Positions 33,271-41,858 of a stretch of 64,000 nucleotides of DNA are shown one piece after another; within the stretch, counting starts at the first letter, position 1; every line of letters starts with the position of its first letter. A model generated the notes under the pieces. That model saw nothing but the letters and a program-made list of their open reading frames with translations, was not told the origin of the DNA and ran no database searches. The translations under genes and the position numbers were made by a program. Origin of the DNA: an uncultured Ruminococcus sp. (GTDB lineage Bacteria; Bacillota; Clostridia; Oscillospirales; Ruminococcaceae); NCBI GenBank assembly GCA_945877315.1, contig CAMCRP010000002.1, positions 46,160 to 110,159 of the forward strand, in the 5' to 3' direction.

Positions 33271-35718
33271 TTATATCCCGCCATAGGTCGTATTCACGGG
33301 ATAAGGTACCTCTCCGCCGATGACCTCCATTCCGTCAACGCAAAATTTCCCCGAAGCAACGGTTATCCTGACGGTGTGAGCTTTTTTCTCAAGTCCGCCG
33401 CAGCGGTAGGAAATTTCACGGGAGTCTGTTTTGCAAATCTTGCTTTTCTTCGGTTTTCCGCCGTCTGTTTCAACGGAAAGCACTGCTCCGCCCTCTGTTT
33501 CACCTGTCAGTGCAAAGCCTGTTCCCTCAAAGCTTACGGTCAGCACAGCACCCTTATTGCCTTTGGAAATGGTTCTTTTGTAATTTCTAAAGCTGCTCAT
33601 GTTGTTATGCTCCCACTCGCCCTCATATTCAAAGCAAGGGTCTGTGTTGTCATAACGGGTAATATAAGTTTCCGAACCCTCCGCAGGCTCCAAAAGCGGA
33701 TGGTCAAAGCTGTTTTTGTTGTATGAGCTGTACAATGCTCCGCGTCCCGCACCTATAAGCGGCACGTATTCGCTGACATATTCTGTGACCGTATTTTCGT
33801 CAATGCAAGCGGAAATAACGTTGTTTACCGCCTTTATCTTCAAGGAATGTGAAATATTCGGGTCAAAGTCTTCAAGCCTTCCCGCTGCTTTTTCTGAGCT
33901 GTTTGCCATAAGACTCCACTTTCCGTCCTCAAAGAGTCTTATCCAATATCCGCTTGCGCCATTGCAGGCAAGAGTATACCTGATGCCTGCGCCCACATAA
34001 TTCTTATTCGGCTCCGACGATCTGTCAAGCCTTACATTTACCGATAAGCTGTAGTTATACCACCTGTCATCACCAAAGCAGGTCACAGGGTCGGGAGTGA
34101 AACCCCATTCCTTTGCCTTTGTTTCGGGAGTTATCTGCTGAACAAGGCGATTGCCGTTTTCGGTTGATTCCACCTCGAAAGCTCCGCCCTGATCGGTGGT
34201 ATATCTGGGGGCATTTCCTCCGGAGTAAAGATGATCCTCGGGATATTCGGAATACTCAAAATTGTCCGCATAGGGCAGAAGGAGCACCGTTCTTTCCGAT
34301 GGGTCGGCATTTTTATATTCGGTTCTTTTTGGGGCGATCGTTGATATTGTTACCATAGAATAAGGCTTCACTGTGACCCTATAACTGTAAGCCTCGTCCC
34401 TTTTCTCGGGAACAATATCCGACACTCTTTTAAAATAGTTTTCATCATAGCTGCCGCTGTCGGGACCTCTTGTTTCCCAAACGCTTACATTTGCACAGGC
34501 TTTGTCAAGACCCGATACCTTAAAGGAATATTCCATAGGCTGTGATGTGGTGTTGACAATAACTGTGCTGTAATCTCCGCTTGATGTATCTGCGGCGGTC
34601 ATATAGCTGTAAACTGCATCAACAATAGAGTGACCGTCGCCGCCTGCCTTTCCGTCGCTAAAGCATGCACTGTCAACAAACGCCCAACCCTTCTTTATAA
34701 ACTGTGAAAAATGGAGCGACATATAAAAGCCGCTGTCCAACAGATAATATCCGCTCCATGGTTCGGCGGCTGAAATAAGCTGCTTTTGGCAGTAGGTAAC
34801 GCCGTCATAATATGCCGATACCACAGGCTGATACTCATAAAGTGTCATTCCGCCGTTGGGGTACATTCCTATAATTCTGTTGGCAATGTCAAGTGCGCCG
34901 TTAATATCCGCAATGCCCGAATTTTTTCCGTCTAATCTGTATGTGCCCTGTGCATAGCTCATGGGGGAGCTTGCTTCGCTGAACCACAGCTCCTTGCCGT
35001 GCTCCTCTGCCAGCCTTCGTGCAGCAGCGGTTGAAGTGCTTGTGTAGTGGCTGCCCACCACATCAACGGCGTTCATAAGCTCCTCGTCCTCATACATTCT
35101 GTCGGCAAAGCCCCATGTGCATACCTCTTCGCCGCCTACTATTTTTATTTTGGAATAATCATAGGGACAGTCCGCCTCACTTTTCAGATGTGACGAAAGA
35201 TACTTTACCCAATGAAGGTCGGCTGCCCGTTCGTTCTGTATCGCACTTATATAGTCGAATTTCAGACCGTACACCTCATAAGCCGCACGGAGCGTTTCCT
35301 TATGCCATTTGTATCTTGCGGCATAAACATCATCTGCGTCCGTTATCCATTTCGGTTCGCTCCACCAAAGCATATCAAGGGTAAGGTCGGGGTTTATTTC
35401 CTTGGCATCTGCGGCAAGCCGATACCCCGCACCTCTTCTGACATCAGCCTTTTCGTCGGCACTGCGCATAACAGCGGGTTCCGTTCCCGAGGAGGAATTT
35501 ATATCCGAACCCATTTCAATTTTTAGGTGGTTTATACCGATACCCTCATCTCCGAAAATGTATTCCAGAAGCTCTCGGTAGGCTTCGGGATTCTCAGATT
35601 TATAGTCAAGGAGCAGGCGGGAGGAATTGTTGGCACTGACCATTCCCGCACCCCTGTACCGCATATTTTCTTTAGTATTTACAGCTTTTCCGTCAATGAT
35701 TATTTCTTTTGTATTCAC
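33271..35718 (-). CDS. GH59-like galactocerebrosidase / beta-galactosidase
   Basis: An 815-residue enzyme resembling family GH59, which includes galactocerebrosidases. GAGMVSANNSSRLLLDY opens the barrel, GIGINHLKIEMGSDINSSSGTEP is the conserved loop, the acid/base is Glu163 in SAIQNERA and the nucleophile Glu248 in LWFSEASSP. Galactose-binding and lectin-like beta domains fill the C-terminal half (FCFGDDRWYNYSL-type strand, IRLFEDGKWSLMAN). No signal peptide is seen, so it acts on imported galactosides. It stands alone between thioredoxin and the urease operon. Confidence 0.82.
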   Translation of the reverse strand: MNTKEIIIDGKAVNTKENMRYRGAGMVSANNSSRLLLDYKSENPEAYRELLEYIFGDEGIGINHLKIEMGSDINSSSGTEPAVMRSADEKADVRRGAGYRLAADAKEINPDLTLDMLWWSEPKWITDADDVYAARYKWHKETLRAAYEVYGLKFDYISAIQNERAADLHWVKYLSSHLKSEADCPYDYSKIKIVGGEEVCTWGFADRMYEDEELMNAVDVVGSHYTSTSTAAARRLAEEHGKELWFSEASSPMSYAQGTYRLDGKNSGIADINGALDIANRIIGMYPNGGMTLYEYQPVVSAYYDGVTYCQKQLISAAEPWSGYYLLDSGFYMSLHFSQFIKKGWAFVDSACFSDGKAGGDGHSIVDAVYSYMTAADTSSGDYSTVIVNTTSQPMEYSFKVSGLDKACANVSVWETRGPDSGSYDENYFKRVSDIVPEKRDEAYSYRVTVKPYSMVTISTIAPKRTEYKNADPSERTVLLLPYADNFEYSEYPEDHLYSGGNAPRYTTDQGGAFEVESTENGNRLVQQITPETKAKEWGFTPDPVTCFGDDRWYNYSLSVNVRLDRSSEPNKNYVGAGIRYTLACNGASGYWIRLFEDGKWSLMANSSEKAAGRLEDFDPNISHSLKIKAVNNVISACIDENTVTEYVSEYVPLIGAGRGALYSSYNKNSFDHPLLEPAEGSETYITRYDNTDPCFEYEGEWEHNNMSSFRNYKRTISKGNKGAVLTVSFEGTGFALTGETEGGAVLSVETDGGKPKKSKICKTDSREISYRCGGLEKKAHTVRITVASGKFCVDGMEVIGGEVPYPVNTTYGGI

Positions 35719-35882
35719 CGTATTTTCCTCCGCATTTCAATTTTGTGCAAAACGCCTTTTATTTGACTGCTTCTTTGATATTATATAATAACTTTCTGCT
35801 GAGGTCAATATGAAATATTCTGCATATTATCAGGTTTTTGATATGGCAGAGAAATAATTCGAGGAATTTCACAAAAAGAAAA

Positions 35883-35924
35883 GCCTGTCCCCATAGGAAC
35901 TGCATAAAGCCTATGGGGACAGGC
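35883..35924 (-). terminator. Terminator of the urease operon
   Basis: GCCTGTCCCCATAGG (35883-35897) and CCTATGGGGACAGGC (35910-35924) form a perfect 15-base-pair stem directly past the ureD stop, with a T-rich tract on the minus strand. Confidence 0.9.
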
Positions 35925-35928
35925 AAAA

Positions 35929-36630
35929 TTATTTTTCATCGGAAAATGCGTCCCATATTTCCTGCGCCGAATCCGAAAGCATACGAAACACCCTGCCCCT
36001 GTGTGCATTTGTGCAGCACAGACCGTTATTGCTGTCCGAATTGTAAGTGTACATCATTCCCGAATGGGTGTGTCCCTCAAAAAAGCCGATGCCCGAAAGG
36101 TTGGCTTCATTGGGTACAAGCTTCACATTATCAAGAAAAGCAAGCCTTCCGTCAATGTGAATTGCAGTTCGTGAACGGTAGCTTTTAAAGGCGAAATATT
36201 CATTCATGGCAGTCCGTCCGCATGAGAAAATATCCTGCATGACAAACTGCGAACCGCTGTCCAGAAATATTTCCGTCCTGCTGTCAAAAATGCTTTCCGC
36301 AAAGGGTATAACGGGCTGGGGAAGATACAAAAGCTTTCCACCATTCTCAACGGATATTTTCACACGCTGAGCTGCACCGCCCTTTGTTCCAGCCTTGAAA
36401 ATTTTCGTAAAAGACTGTCCCGTAAACTTCAGAGAAGCGTTTTCCTTAACAATGATTTCGATCTCGTAAATATCGCCGTCGAACATTCCCGCACTTGCCG
36501 TCATCATCATAATTTCGGTGTGGTCGGGGTAATAAAAAGGCTTTGCTATTTTTATGGGAGATGAGAAAAAGCTGTCTGTTATAACCGTTCTGCCGTTTTT
36601 ATTCTCGGCGCAGATATAAAGGCGGCTCAT
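35929..36630 (-). CDS. ureD: Urease accessory protein UreD
   Basis: A 233-residue UreD (UreH), the scaffold that carries nickel with UreF and UreG to apo-urease. The pattern [44 protein letters not shown] and [24 protein letters not shown] matches the family. It is last in the operon and overlaps ureG by four bases. The position of ureD at the end of the operon after ureG is common in Firmicutes. Confidence 0.93.
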   Translation of the reverse strand: MSRLYICAENKNGRTVITDSFFSSPIKIAKPFYYPDHTEIMMMTASAGMFDGDIYEIEIIVKENASLKFTGQSFTKIFKAGTKGGAAQRVKISVENGGKLLYLPQPVIPFAESIFDSRTEIFLDSGSQFVMQDIFSCGRTAMNEYFAFKSYRSRTAIHIDGRLAFLDNVKLVPNEANLSGIGFFEGHTHSGMMYTYNSDSNNGLCCTNAHRGRVFRMLSDSAQEIWDAFSDEK

Positions 36631-37244
36631 TTTAAGTCCTCAAACAGAACATTTTTCTTTATCCAGGAAATGACCTCATCAACGCCGTCAAGGGACATTA
36701 GATTTGTGAACATATACGGTCTGCCGATTCTCATTCTTTCCGAATCCCTTGCCATAACCTCAAGGCTTGCGCCTACAAGGGGAGCAAGGTCTGTTTTGTT
36801 TATGACAAGCAGATCGGAGCGGGTAACGCCCGGACCGCCTTTTCTCGGTATTTTCTCTCCCTGTGCAACGTCTATGACATAAATAGTTGCGTCTGCAAGG
36901 TCGGGGGAAAATGTGGCGGAAAGATTATCTCCGCCGCTTTCGATGAAAATTATCTGTACATCGGGAAATTTTTCCGCCATTTCCTCAACAGCTTCAAGGT
37001 TCATGGAACAGTCCTCTCTGATGGCAGTGTGAGGACAGCCGCCTGTTTCAACGCCCACAATTCTTTCGGGGGGAAGCTTGGAGTTCTTTATGAGAAATTC
37101 AGCGTCCTCTTTTGTGTAAATATCGTTGGTAACAACGCAGATGCTGTATTCCTCGGACATTTTTCTTGTAAGCCGTTCAATAAGTGCGGTCTTTCCCGAA
37201 CCAACGGGACCGCCTACGCCTATTTTTACATATGACATTTTCAA
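36627..37244 (-). CDS. ureG: Urease accessory GTPase UreG
   Basis: A 205-residue SIMIBI GTPase. P-loop [10 protein letters not shown], the metal-binding [17 protein letters not shown] loop with the Cys-Pro-His nickel motif, [15 protein letters not shown], and NKTDLAP for guanine binding are all intact. It dimerises around Ni(II) and delivers it through UreF-UreD to UreC. AAGGCGTGC-type ribosome site; 12 bases separate it from the ureF stop. Confidence 0.96.
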   Translation of the reverse strand: MKMSYVKIGVGGPVGSGKTALIERLTRKMSEEYSICVVTNDIYTKEDAEFLIKNSKLPPERIVGVETGGCPHTAIREDCSMNLEAVEEMAEKFPDVQIIFIESGGDNLSATFSPDLADATIYVIDVAQGEKIPRKGGPGVTRSDLLVINKTDLAPLVGASLEVMARDSERMRIGRPYMFTNLMSLDGVDEVISWIKKNVLFEDLK

Positions 37245-37256
37245 GCACGCCTTTCT

Positions 37257-37925
37257 TTATGAAATATAAATTCGGGAATACAGCTTTTCATGCTCCATAG
37301 AACGCAGGTCAAAGCCAAAGCCGCTTATGCCAAGCTCATCTTCGGGACTTGACATCGCCTTTTCCGCTGCGTTCGGGATAAGCTTCATAGCATCACTAAG
37401 TGCTGCCTGACCGTCAAGCTGTCTTAGCGGCACAAGCTTTACCGCATGATTTACCATGGACGAAAGCAGGCTGTAACAATACATCTCCAGACCTGTCATA
37501 ATATCCGTATTTGTATCTGCAATGAAAAGTCCCACGGCAATGCAGTGATGTCCCAGACATTCGCCCGAGGATATTTTTGCAAAGTAGCGTTCAAGCCGCT
37601 GAAATTCGCCAAGCATTTTTTCTGCTTTGAGAAATCTTGCACAAAGCTTTTCACTGCCGTTTCGCAGCTCATAGGGGGATTTTGAAGCGGTGCACAGCTC
37701 GTCAAGCATAGAAAAATCATAGTCCGATGCGGCTTTTGCGGCAAATCCCAGATCATTTGTGGGTAGAGTGTAAATATACGCAGTCAGAAACCTTTCAAGG
37801 CTGTTTTTATCCTTTACTATCTCCTTCTGAGTATATGTGTCCATACCGTTTGACAGGGTCTAAGTAGCTATTGGAAACAGGCTGTCAAGTGCCTGCATCA
37901 GCGAAATAATTCCCGTGTTATTCAT
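37257..37925 (-). CDS. ureF: Urease accessory protein UreF with in-frame amber codon
   Basis: UreF begins at ATG 37925, overlapping the ureE stop, and reads SLMQALDSLFPIAT, then TAG (37862-37860), then TLSNGMDTYTQKEI without any frame change. In UreF the aligned stretch is DSLFPIGxYTxSNGxE, so TAG replaces a Tyr-like codon. Beyond it 195 codons from ATG 37844 complete the helical UreF fold (ERYFAKISSGECLGHHCIAVGLF, YCYSLLSSMVNHAVKLVPLRQLDGQ). Reinitiation at 37844 would give a protein lacking the first helix. It may be a nonsense mutation, readthrough or a sequencing error. Confidence 0.82.
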
Positions 37926-38373
37926 GATGATGTTCGTGAGAATGGGTATGTGCATGGGCTTTGCACTCGATATATCCCGCAAATTTTTCGTGAGTTTTTT
38001 CCGCCTTGAAGCCAAGCCTTTTCAGATATTCAAAGGTCGGCTCGTCATAGGGACATTTAACATTATTTTCGGAAATGGAGAGCGACAGATGACGGTTTCC
38101 AAGCTCAAAGCAAAGCCGTCCCATTTCCTGCATTGAACCGACATTTACGCTTATAAGGTCGCAGGGTGCTATCTCCACGGCAATAATTTTTCTGTCGTCC
38201 TCGTAAAGAATATCGCCCTCATTAAGCGGGGAATCTACCTTTATGCCAATATCCTCCCCCGAAGATGTGGTTTTGCGAAGCAGCTTTTTGTCACGCTCAA
38301 ACCAGTCGATAGTGACGGTTTCCACCTGCTTTGATGTATCGTGAAGCTTTCCGATTATCTTTTCCGCTATCAT
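37918..38373 (-). CDS. ureE: Urease accessory nickel chaperone UreE
   Basis: A 151-residue UreE: N-terminal domain with DTSKQVETVTIDWFERDKKLLRKT, the peptide-binding middle and a metal-binding C-terminal domain with the GRLCFELGNRHLSLSI and CPYDEPTFEYLKRLGF blocks. The tail HAHTHSHEHHHE is a strong nickel-binding His cluster. It hands Ni(II) to UreG. Its stop codon overlaps the ureF start. AAAGGAC lies before the ATG. Confidence 0.95.
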   Translation of the reverse strand: MIAEKIIGKLHDTSKQVETVTIDWFERDKKLLRKTTSSGEDIGIKVDSPLNEGDILYEDDRKIIAVEIAPCDLISVNVGSMQEMGRLCFELGNRHLSLSISENNVKCPYDEPTFEYLKRLGFKAEKTHEKFAGYIECKAHAHTHSHEHHHE

Positions 38374-38386
38374 AAAAAGTGTCCTT

Positions 38387-38698
38387 TCATTTCTTTGTAA
38401 GTGTAGCCTTTACAACGCCGTCGGGGTCTTTTAAAAGAAGAGAAACAAGCCATATTACCATTCCAAAGGCGGTGACGGACAGTCCCAAAAATCCGTCGTT
38501 TATCATATCTGCACCTGCGGGAAGAAAATACTCCGCACCCGCTTCCATATACTCAACAACTGCGTCAACCAGCCACATAAGTGACGCACCCCAATACATA
38601 AAGCAAAGCAGACTGACATTGTGCTTTCTTGCCTTTTCGCTTGTGTACCACACCGCTGTGCTGATAACTGCGGCAATTATTGTGATAAGAAGTGTCAT
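38387..38698 (-). CDS. Small membrane protein in the urease operon (I)
   Basis: A 103-residue protein with three predicted membrane segments (LLITIIAAVISTAVWYTS; VSLLCFMYWGASLMWLVDAVV; LGLSVTAFGMVIWLVSLLL) and a short basic tail. It overlaps the upstream small membrane gene by four bases and ends 13 bases before ureE. I do not recognise the family; it is not UreI, UreH/RcnA-like NiCoT or a standard Ure protein. Place and coupling suggest a partner of the next protein in nickel, urea or ammonia handling. Confidence 0.75.
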   Translation of the reverse strand: MTLLITIIAAVISTAVWYTSEKARKHNVSLLCFMYWGASLMWLVDAVVEYMEAGAEYFLPAGADMINDGFLGLSVTAFGMVIWLVSLLLKDPDGVVKATLTKK

Positions 38699-39072
38699 TT
38701 CTCAGCACCTTCCAAAGCATTATTTTTGCGCCTTTCGACAGCCGTGCTGACCGCAGCCATAACTGCCCAAACAGCCGTTACAAGGACTGCCATAGCAACG
38801 CCCGAGGTTGACATTTCGTGAAGCATTGCCATAGTGCTTTCGGCTGAATTTGCCGCTGTAAGGAACGGGAACCAAGGCGTTATTTCGCCGTGCCAAACGT
38901 GTTCAAACGCCAGAAGTGCAGAGCCGCCCCAAAGCATTTTGTTCAGCCAGCCTATTTTTTCGGAAAAATTTACAGATAAGGTTTCCCCTGTTTTCTTTTC
39001 GTGATGTTCGATAATTTTTTGCGCAGCGGTCGTAATGATCGCTTCTGCTGCGGGAACTGTAAAACAAGCCAT
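38695..39072 (-). CDS. Small membrane protein in the urease operon (II)
   Basis: A 125-residue protein directly after ureC. It has a helical N-terminus with a His pair (AAQKIIEHHEKKTGE), a membrane segment (KMLWGGSALLAFEHVWHGEI, containing two His), and a second membrane segment (SGVAMAVLVTAVWAVMAAVST) with a basic end. Translationally coupled to the following small membrane gene. I do not know the family. Buried histidines next to urease genes make a nickel or ammonium/urea permease subunit conceivable, but this is only context. Confidence 0.75.
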   Translation of the reverse strand: MACFTVPAAEAIITTAAQKIIEHHEKKTGETLSVNFSEKIGWLNKMLWGGSALLAFEHVWHGEITPWFPFLTAANSAESTMAMLHEMSTSGVAMAVLVTAVWAVMAAVSTAVERRKNNALEGAEK

Positions 39073-39086
39073 TTTTTATTCCTCCA

Positions 39087-40799
39087 TTAAAACAGATAAT
39101 ATTTTTGTGTAAGCGGGAGCTTTTCCGCAGCCTCGCAGATTATCTCCTCGCCGTCAACGGTCACATGGTAATTTTCGGGGTCGACTTTGATATCTCCCGT
39201 TCTGTCGTTAAAGCGCATATCCTTTTTGCCGATGCTGCGGCAGTTCTTTACGGGAAGAACTATCCGCTGTAAATCAAGCTTTTCTGCAATGCCGTTTTCC
39301 ATTGCCGCTTTTGATACAAATGTCGCACAGCAGCGTTTTACCGCAAGACCCTCCGCACCAAACATTTTCGTGTAAACAACAGGCTGGGGCGTTGGGATAG
39401 ACGCATTTGCATCGCCCATTTTTGAGGCGCAGATAAATCCGCCTTTGATTATCATTTCGGGCTTTACGCCGAACATTGATGGTTTCCAAAGCACCAGATC
39501 AGCCATTTTTCCAACCTCCACAGAACCCACATAATCGGAAATTCCGTGTGTAACTGCGGGATTTATGGTGTATTTTGAAACGTATCTCTTAACACGGAAA
39601 TTGTCGTTTCGGGCATTATCCTCGGGGAGAATACCTCGCTGATCCTTCATTTTTGAGGCGGTCTGCCATGTTCGTGTAATGACCTCGCCAACACGTCCCA
39701 TTGCCTGGGAATCGCTGGACATCATACTGAAAATTCCCATATCGTGAAGAACGTCCTCCGCCGCAATTGTTTCGGGACGTATTCTCGAATCCGCAAATGC
39801 AATATCCTCGGGGACCTTGCTGTCAAGATGATGACAGACCATAAGCATATCAAGATGTTCGTCAATGGTATTTTTCGTAAATGGCATGGTGGGATTGGTA
39901 GAGGACGGCAGAATATTCGGGAACGCCGCCGCCTTTATAATATCGGGAGCGTGTCCGCCGCCTGCGCCTTCGGTGTGATAGGTGTGGATAACTCTTCCGC
40001 CGACAGCATTCAGAGTGTCCTCCACAAATCCGCCTTCGTTAAGCGTATCGGTGTGAATGGAAACCTGAACATCGTACTTATCCGCAACAGTCAGTGCCCT
40101 GTCAATAACCGAAGGCGTTGAACCCCAGTCCTCGTGAATTTTCAGACCGCATGCGCCCGCTTCTATCTGCTCGGCAAGAGTGTTTGTGTCCGCACTGTTT
40201 CCCTTTCCCAGAAATCCTAAGTTCATGGGATATTCCTCTGCCGCTTCAATCATCTTTTCGATATTGAATTTTCCGGGAGTGCAGGTGGTGGCGTTTGTTC
40301 CGTCTGCGGGACCCGTTCCGCCGCCTATCATGGTTGTAATGCCCGAATAAAGTGCGGTTTCGATTTGCGTTGGGCTGATAAAATGGATATGTGTGTCAAT
40401 GCCGCCTGCGGTAAGGATAAGTCCCTCACCCGCAATGGCCTCCGTCCCTGCGCCGAACACCAGCGAAGGCGTCACACCGTCCATAATATCGGGATTTCCC
40501 GCCTTGCCTATGCCGCAAATTTTGCCGTCCTTGATACCGATGTCTGCCTTGTAAATTCCCGTAGAATCCACCACAAGTGCAGATGTTATAACCGTATCGG
40601 GACATTCGCTGTCGGGGACGGTGCAGGACTGTCCCATGCCGTCACGGAGAGATTTCCCGCCGCCGAACTTGGCTTCATCGCCGTAAACGGTATAGTCCTT
40701 TTCCACTTCAATAATCAGGGAAGTGTCCGCAAGACGCACCCTGTCGCCCGTTGTGGGACCGTACATATCGGCATATTGCTTTTTATTCATCTTAAACAT
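39087..40799 (-). CDS. ureC: Urease alpha subunit UreC
   Basis: A 570-residue catalytic subunit. Nickel ligands lie in HIHFISP and in the carbamylated lysine of GLKIHEDWG, further His in SIHTDTLNE and [15 protein letters not shown], and the active-site flap is MVCHHLDSK. All catalytic residues expected of urease are present, so the enzyme should hydrolyse urea to ammonia and carbamate. ATG 40799 is preferred over an ATG 12 bases upstream that touches the ribosome site AAAGGA. A hairpin separates it from ureAB. Confidence 0.97.
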   Translation of the reverse strand: MFKMNKKQYADMYGPTTGDRVRLADTSLIIEVEKDYTVYGDEAKFGGGKSLRDGMGQSCTVPDSECPDTVITSALVVDSTGIYKADIGIKDGKICGIGKAGNPDIMDGVTPSLVFGAGTEAIAGEGLILTAGGIDTHIHFISPTQIETALYSGITTMIGGGTGPADGTNATTCTPGKFNIEKMIEAAEEYPMNLGFLGKGNSADTNTLAEQIEAGACGLKIHEDWGSTPSVIDRALTVADKYDVQVSIHTDTLNEGGFVEDTLNAVGGRVIHTYHTEGAGGGHAPDIIKAAAFPNILPSSTNPTMPFTKNTIDEHLDMLMVCHHLDSKVPEDIAFADSRIRPETIAAEDVLHDMGIFSMMSSDSQAMGRVGEVITRTWQTASKMKDQRGILPEDNARNDNFRVKRYVSKYTINPAVTHGISDYVGSVEVGKMADLVLWKPSMFGVKPEMIIKGGFICASKMGDANASIPTPQPVVYTKMFGAEGLAVKRCCATFVSKAAMENGIAEKLDLQRIVLPVKNCRSIGKKDMRFNDRTGDIKVDPENYHVTVDGEEIICEAAEKLPLTQKYYLF

Positions 40800-40875
40800 T
40801 TTTATAATCATTCCTTTCTGAGTTTTGCGGTTTGCGTTAGCAAATCGAGGCGGCAGCCGAAGAAGCAAAACTCCA

Positions 40876-40908
40876 ATAATCTTGAAAATCTTTGATTTTC
40901 AAGATTAT
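40876..40908 (-). promoter_or_regulatory. Hairpin between ureAB and ureC
   Basis: ATAATCTTGAAAATC (40876-40890) and GATTTTCAAGATTAT (40894-40908) form a 15-base-pair stem with a three-base loop, overlapping the ureAB stop. There is no T-tract, so RNA processing or mRNA stabilisation is more likely than termination. Confidence 0.6.
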
Positions 40909-41585
40909 ACTCCCTTAAATCCCAGCTTTTTCGCCTTTTCAAGAGCTGAACGCTTGACGCTTTCATCATCAAAGCAGCCTTGTGTTAGGTCGTTAAGTCC
41001 CATTCCAACACGTTTTCCGCCAATGTCAACAAGTCTTACCTTTTTGCTTTCGCCCGGTTCAAATCTCACGGCAGTTCCCGCAGGAATGTCAAGCCGCTTT
41101 CCGAAGGCAGCCCCACGGTCAAATTCCAGCATTTTATTGACCTCAAAGAAATGAAAATGGGAACCTGTCTGAACGGGGCGGTCGGCGGTGTTGGTAACGG
41201 TAATTTCGATTGCGTTTTTGCCCTCGTTTATGGTTATTTCGCCGTCGTCAATGAGCATTTCTCCGGGGATAATTTTGTTATTCGGGATAATAGGCTCGTG
41301 GACGGTCACAAGCTTTGTTCCGTCGGGGAATGTGGCTTCTAGCTGTATCTCGTGTATCATTTCCGCAACGCCGTCCATAACGTCATCTGCGGATAAAAGC
41401 TGTCTGCCCTTGCTCATAAGCTCTGTAACGGAAAGACCGTCACGGGCAAGCTCCAAAAGCTCCGAGGTTATGTATGCCACCGCTTCGGGATAGTTTAGCT
41501 TTAATCCTCTTGCTTTTCGCTGTTTTGCAAGTTCACCTGCATAATGTGTCATAAGACGTTCCTGTTCTCTTGGGGTAAGGTGCAT
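40905..41585 (-). CDS. ureAB: Fused urease gamma-beta subunit UreAB
   Basis: A 226-residue fusion. Residues 1-100 are the gamma subunit ([48 protein letters not shown]) and residues about 105-226 the beta subunit ([57 protein letters not shown]). Most Firmicutes keep these separate; the fusion is known from Helicobacter UreA and some others. ATG 41585 follows AAGGAG; an upstream in-frame ATG lies too far from it. An extended -10 (TGATATAAT) is seen around 41695. Confidence 0.95.
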   Translation of the reverse strand: MHLTPREQERLMTHYAGELAKQRKARGLKLNYPEAVAYITSELLELARDGLSVTELMSKGRQLLSADDVMDGVAEMIHEIQLEATFPDGTKLVTVHEPIIPNNKIIPGEMLIDDGEITINEGKNAIEITVTNTADRPVQTGSHFHFFEVNKMLEFDRGAAFGKRLDIPAGTAVRFEPGESKKVRLVDIGGKRVGMGLNDLTQGCFDDESVKRSALEKAKKLGFKGV

Positions 41586-41782
41586 TTTATATCGCTCCTT
41601 TTCTTTAGGATAAAAATATAGCGTTTGCACGGATAAATATTCCGCACGAACGCCGTTGTTCCTTGCAATTTGCCTGTTTTGTTGATTTCATTATATCACA
41701 GTGTTAATTTTATTGATACAGTAAAAAACAGAGAAAACACAGCAAAAATAAGAGAATTTTCTTTAAATTCAAAAAAATGTCA

Positions 41783-41811
41783 TTGACAAGCACTGTTATC
41801 TATGGTAAAAT
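41783..41811 (+). promoter_or_regulatory. Promoter of the hybrid sensor kinase gene
   Basis: TTGACA (41783-41788) and TAAAAT (41806-41811), spacing 17, 48 bases before the ATG. The region is shared with the divergent urease operon. Confidence 0.75.
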
Positions 41812-41858
41812 TCTGCAAGTAAACTGAATTTATCTTGCAAAAAAGAAGTGATATAAAA

